DNA of 64,000 bases. Origin: Pseudomonas sp. Q1-7. GTDB lineage: Bacteria; Pseudomonadota; Gammaproteobacteria; Pseudomonadales; Pseudomonadaceae. Position numbers and translations under genes: made by a program. The notes under the pieces are model-generated. The model searched no databases. It saw only the letters and a list, made by a program, of their open reading frames with translations, and was not told where the DNA came from. The DNA lies in assembly GCF_028010285.1 (NCBI RefSeq), contig NZ_CP116304.1, forward strand, positions 1,380,501-1,444,500. Reading direction: 5' to 3'. Positions within the stretch are counted from its first letter, which is position 1, and every line of letters starts with the position of its first letter. Below, piece by piece: positions 62,930-64,000 of the stretch.

Positions 62930-64000
62930 ATGCCCCTTTCTTCGCGTCTGTACGGCCCCCTGCTGCTCCCCGTCCTGCTCCTGCTTCCCCCCGGCTGGCA
63001 GGCCGCCCACGCCGATGTTGCGCGCCCTGCCCTCATGGAGGGCTTCCCGCCAAGCGAGCGGATGCGAGTCACCCGTGCCAACGCCTTTCAGCCGCCCTAC
63101 CTGCGCTGGGCTGCCAGCCACGTGCGCGAACTCGTGCCCTCGCGCGACATACGGCGGAGCAACGCCCCACTGGCGCTGAGCCGGACACAGACGCCACCTG
63201 ACTTCGATGAGTTGGCGTTCAAGGTCGGTGACGAGCGCATGAGGCTGACCGACTACCTGGTAGGCAGCGCAACGGACGGATTTATCGTCCTGCACAAGGG
63301 CGTCGTGCTGTACGAGCGATACCTGGGCGGCTTCGCCGCGCGTCAACCTCATATCTGGGCCTCGATGAGCAAGTCGGTGACAGGGCTGCTCGCCGCGCAG
63401 CTGATCGCCGAGGGCCAGTTGGCCCCCGACGCCAGGCTCGCGCGCTACGTGCCGGAGCTGGCGAACACGCCCTTCGGCGAGGCGACGCTGCAGCAGAACC
63501 TCGATATGGAAGTGGCCGTGAGCTACCCGGCGAACATTCCCCCCGATGTGGGGTTGTTCGCCGCGGTCGGCCTGCTGCCGCGCCAGGAGACGATGCCGGC
63601 CAGCATCTACGACTTCCTCGGGGTCGCCAGCGGCAGCCCCGAGCTTGCCGGACAACCGCTCTGGTATTACCAGAACGGCTCGCCCGAGGCCGTCGCCTGG
63701 GCCATCAGCAGGGTGACCGGGCAGTCCTGGAGCCAGCTGGTCGCGGAGCGCATCTGGTCGCGCTTCGCGCTCGACGACGCCTACAGCCTGATCGACCCGC
63801 AGGGCACGGACATGGCCAGTGGCGGCCTGAACAGCAGCCTTGGCGATGCTGCCCGCTTCGCCGAGACCGTGCGCCGGGCGCTGGCCAGCCCGCAGGCCGA
63901 CGACTCCTTCGTCCAGGCCGTCCAGCGCAGCCTGCGCAACGCCGACAACCGGGAGCTGGTCGCGCGGGCCAACCCGGAACGCGCGGCCTACGCCTATCGC
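62930..64000 (+). CDS. Secreted beta-lactamase-fold serine hydrolase (3' truncated by window edge)
   Basis: The frame starts at the ATG at 62930 and is open for 357 codons to the window end. A signal peptide (MPLSSRLYGPLLLPVLLLLP, probably cut after AHA) leads it. The catalytic motif SxxK is Ser145-Met-Ser-Lys148 (HIWASMSKSVTG), and the second motif YxN is Tyr247-Gln-Asn249 (WYYQNGS). This is the class C beta-lactamase/esterase/6-aminohexanoate-dimer hydrolase fold. It is probably an esterase or amidase rather than an antibiotic resistance enzyme, since the general fold is shared. The third motif is outside the window. Confidence 0.8.
   Translation, partial: MPLSSRLYGPLLLPVLLLLPPGWQAAHADVARPALMEGFPPSERMRVTRANAFQPPYLRWAASHVRELVPSRDIRRSNAPLALSRTQTPPDFDELAFKVGDERMRLTDYLVGSATDGFIVLHKGVVLYERYLGGFAARQPHIWASMSKSVTGLLAAQLIAEGQLAPDARLARYVPELANTPFGEATLQQNLDMEVAVSYPANIPPDVGLFAAVGLLPRQETMPASIYDFLGVASGSPELAGQPLWYYQNGSPEAVAWAISRVTGQSWSQLVAERIWSRFALDDAYSLIDPQGTDMASGGLNSSLGDAARFAETVRRALASPQADDSFVQAVQRSLRNADNRELVARANPERAAYAYR

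Noticed and set aside
62930-64000. Serine hydrolase as an antibiotic beta-lactamase
   Set aside because: The SxxK and YxN motifs are shared by many esterases and peptidases; no regulatory ampR/ampC context is seen and the third motif lies outside the window.

Overview
The window is chromosomal DNA from a high-GC Pseudomonas. Gene order and protein sequences match the core Pseudomonas layout: valS-holC-pepA diverging from lptFG; queA-tgt-yajC-secDF; suhB diverging from trmJ-cysE-isc-ndk-rlmN-pilF-rodZ-ispG-hisS-yfgM-bamB-der; then leuA, xseA and guaBA. Nearly all of it is tightly packed housekeeping sequence. The species cannot be fixed from the sequence alone.

Layout. 1-3.1 kb: the end of a glutathione-transferase-like gene, a REP-like palindrome, yejK and an unusual membrane-anchored TAXI-type binding protein. 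3.1-7.8 kb: sbcDC nuclease operon. 7.8-11.1 kb: rlmF, an SLC13-type transporter and a small winged-helix protein. 11.1-16.4 kb: leftward valS, a small unknown gene, holC and pepA. 16.6-18.8 kb: lptF-lptG. 18.8-20.0 kb: RDD membrane protein, cold-shock protein and tRNA-Leu(CAA), all leftward. 20.1-25.5 kb: queA-tgt (queuosine) and yajC-secD-secF (Sec accessory complex). 25.7-29 kb: glycine-zipper protein, suhB, trmJ-cysE. 29-34.6 kb: complete isc iron-sulfur operon behind a promoter with paired IscR-type boxes. 34.6-43.9 kb: ndk, rlmN, pilF, rodZ, ispG, hisS, yfgM, bamB, der. rlmN and ispG make [4Fe-4S] enzymes, so the Isc products are used nearby.

44-59.3 kb: aminotransferase plus omega-amidase pair, a large secreted zinc metalloprotease with duplicated PKD and chitin-binding modules, an HxlR regulator, leuA with a leucine-rich leader peptide, an MscS-family channel, an M23 peptidase, xseA, a zinc-ribbon protein of unknown role and guaB-guaA. 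59.3-64 kb is accessory. A P4-type integrase fragment lies just after guaA, a known island insertion point, preceded by AT-rich DNA with direct and inverted repeats. It is followed by a LysR regulator diverging from a Tat-exported PhoD-like phosphatase and a secreted beta-lactamase-fold serine hydrolase cut by the window end.

No CRISPR array, complete prophage or intact insertion sequence was seen. The most notable items are the leuA attenuator-type leader, the guaA island scar with its cargo, the multidomain metalloprotease, the paired IscR boxes, and a hairpin between iscX and ndk whose loop contains a perfect TATAAT.
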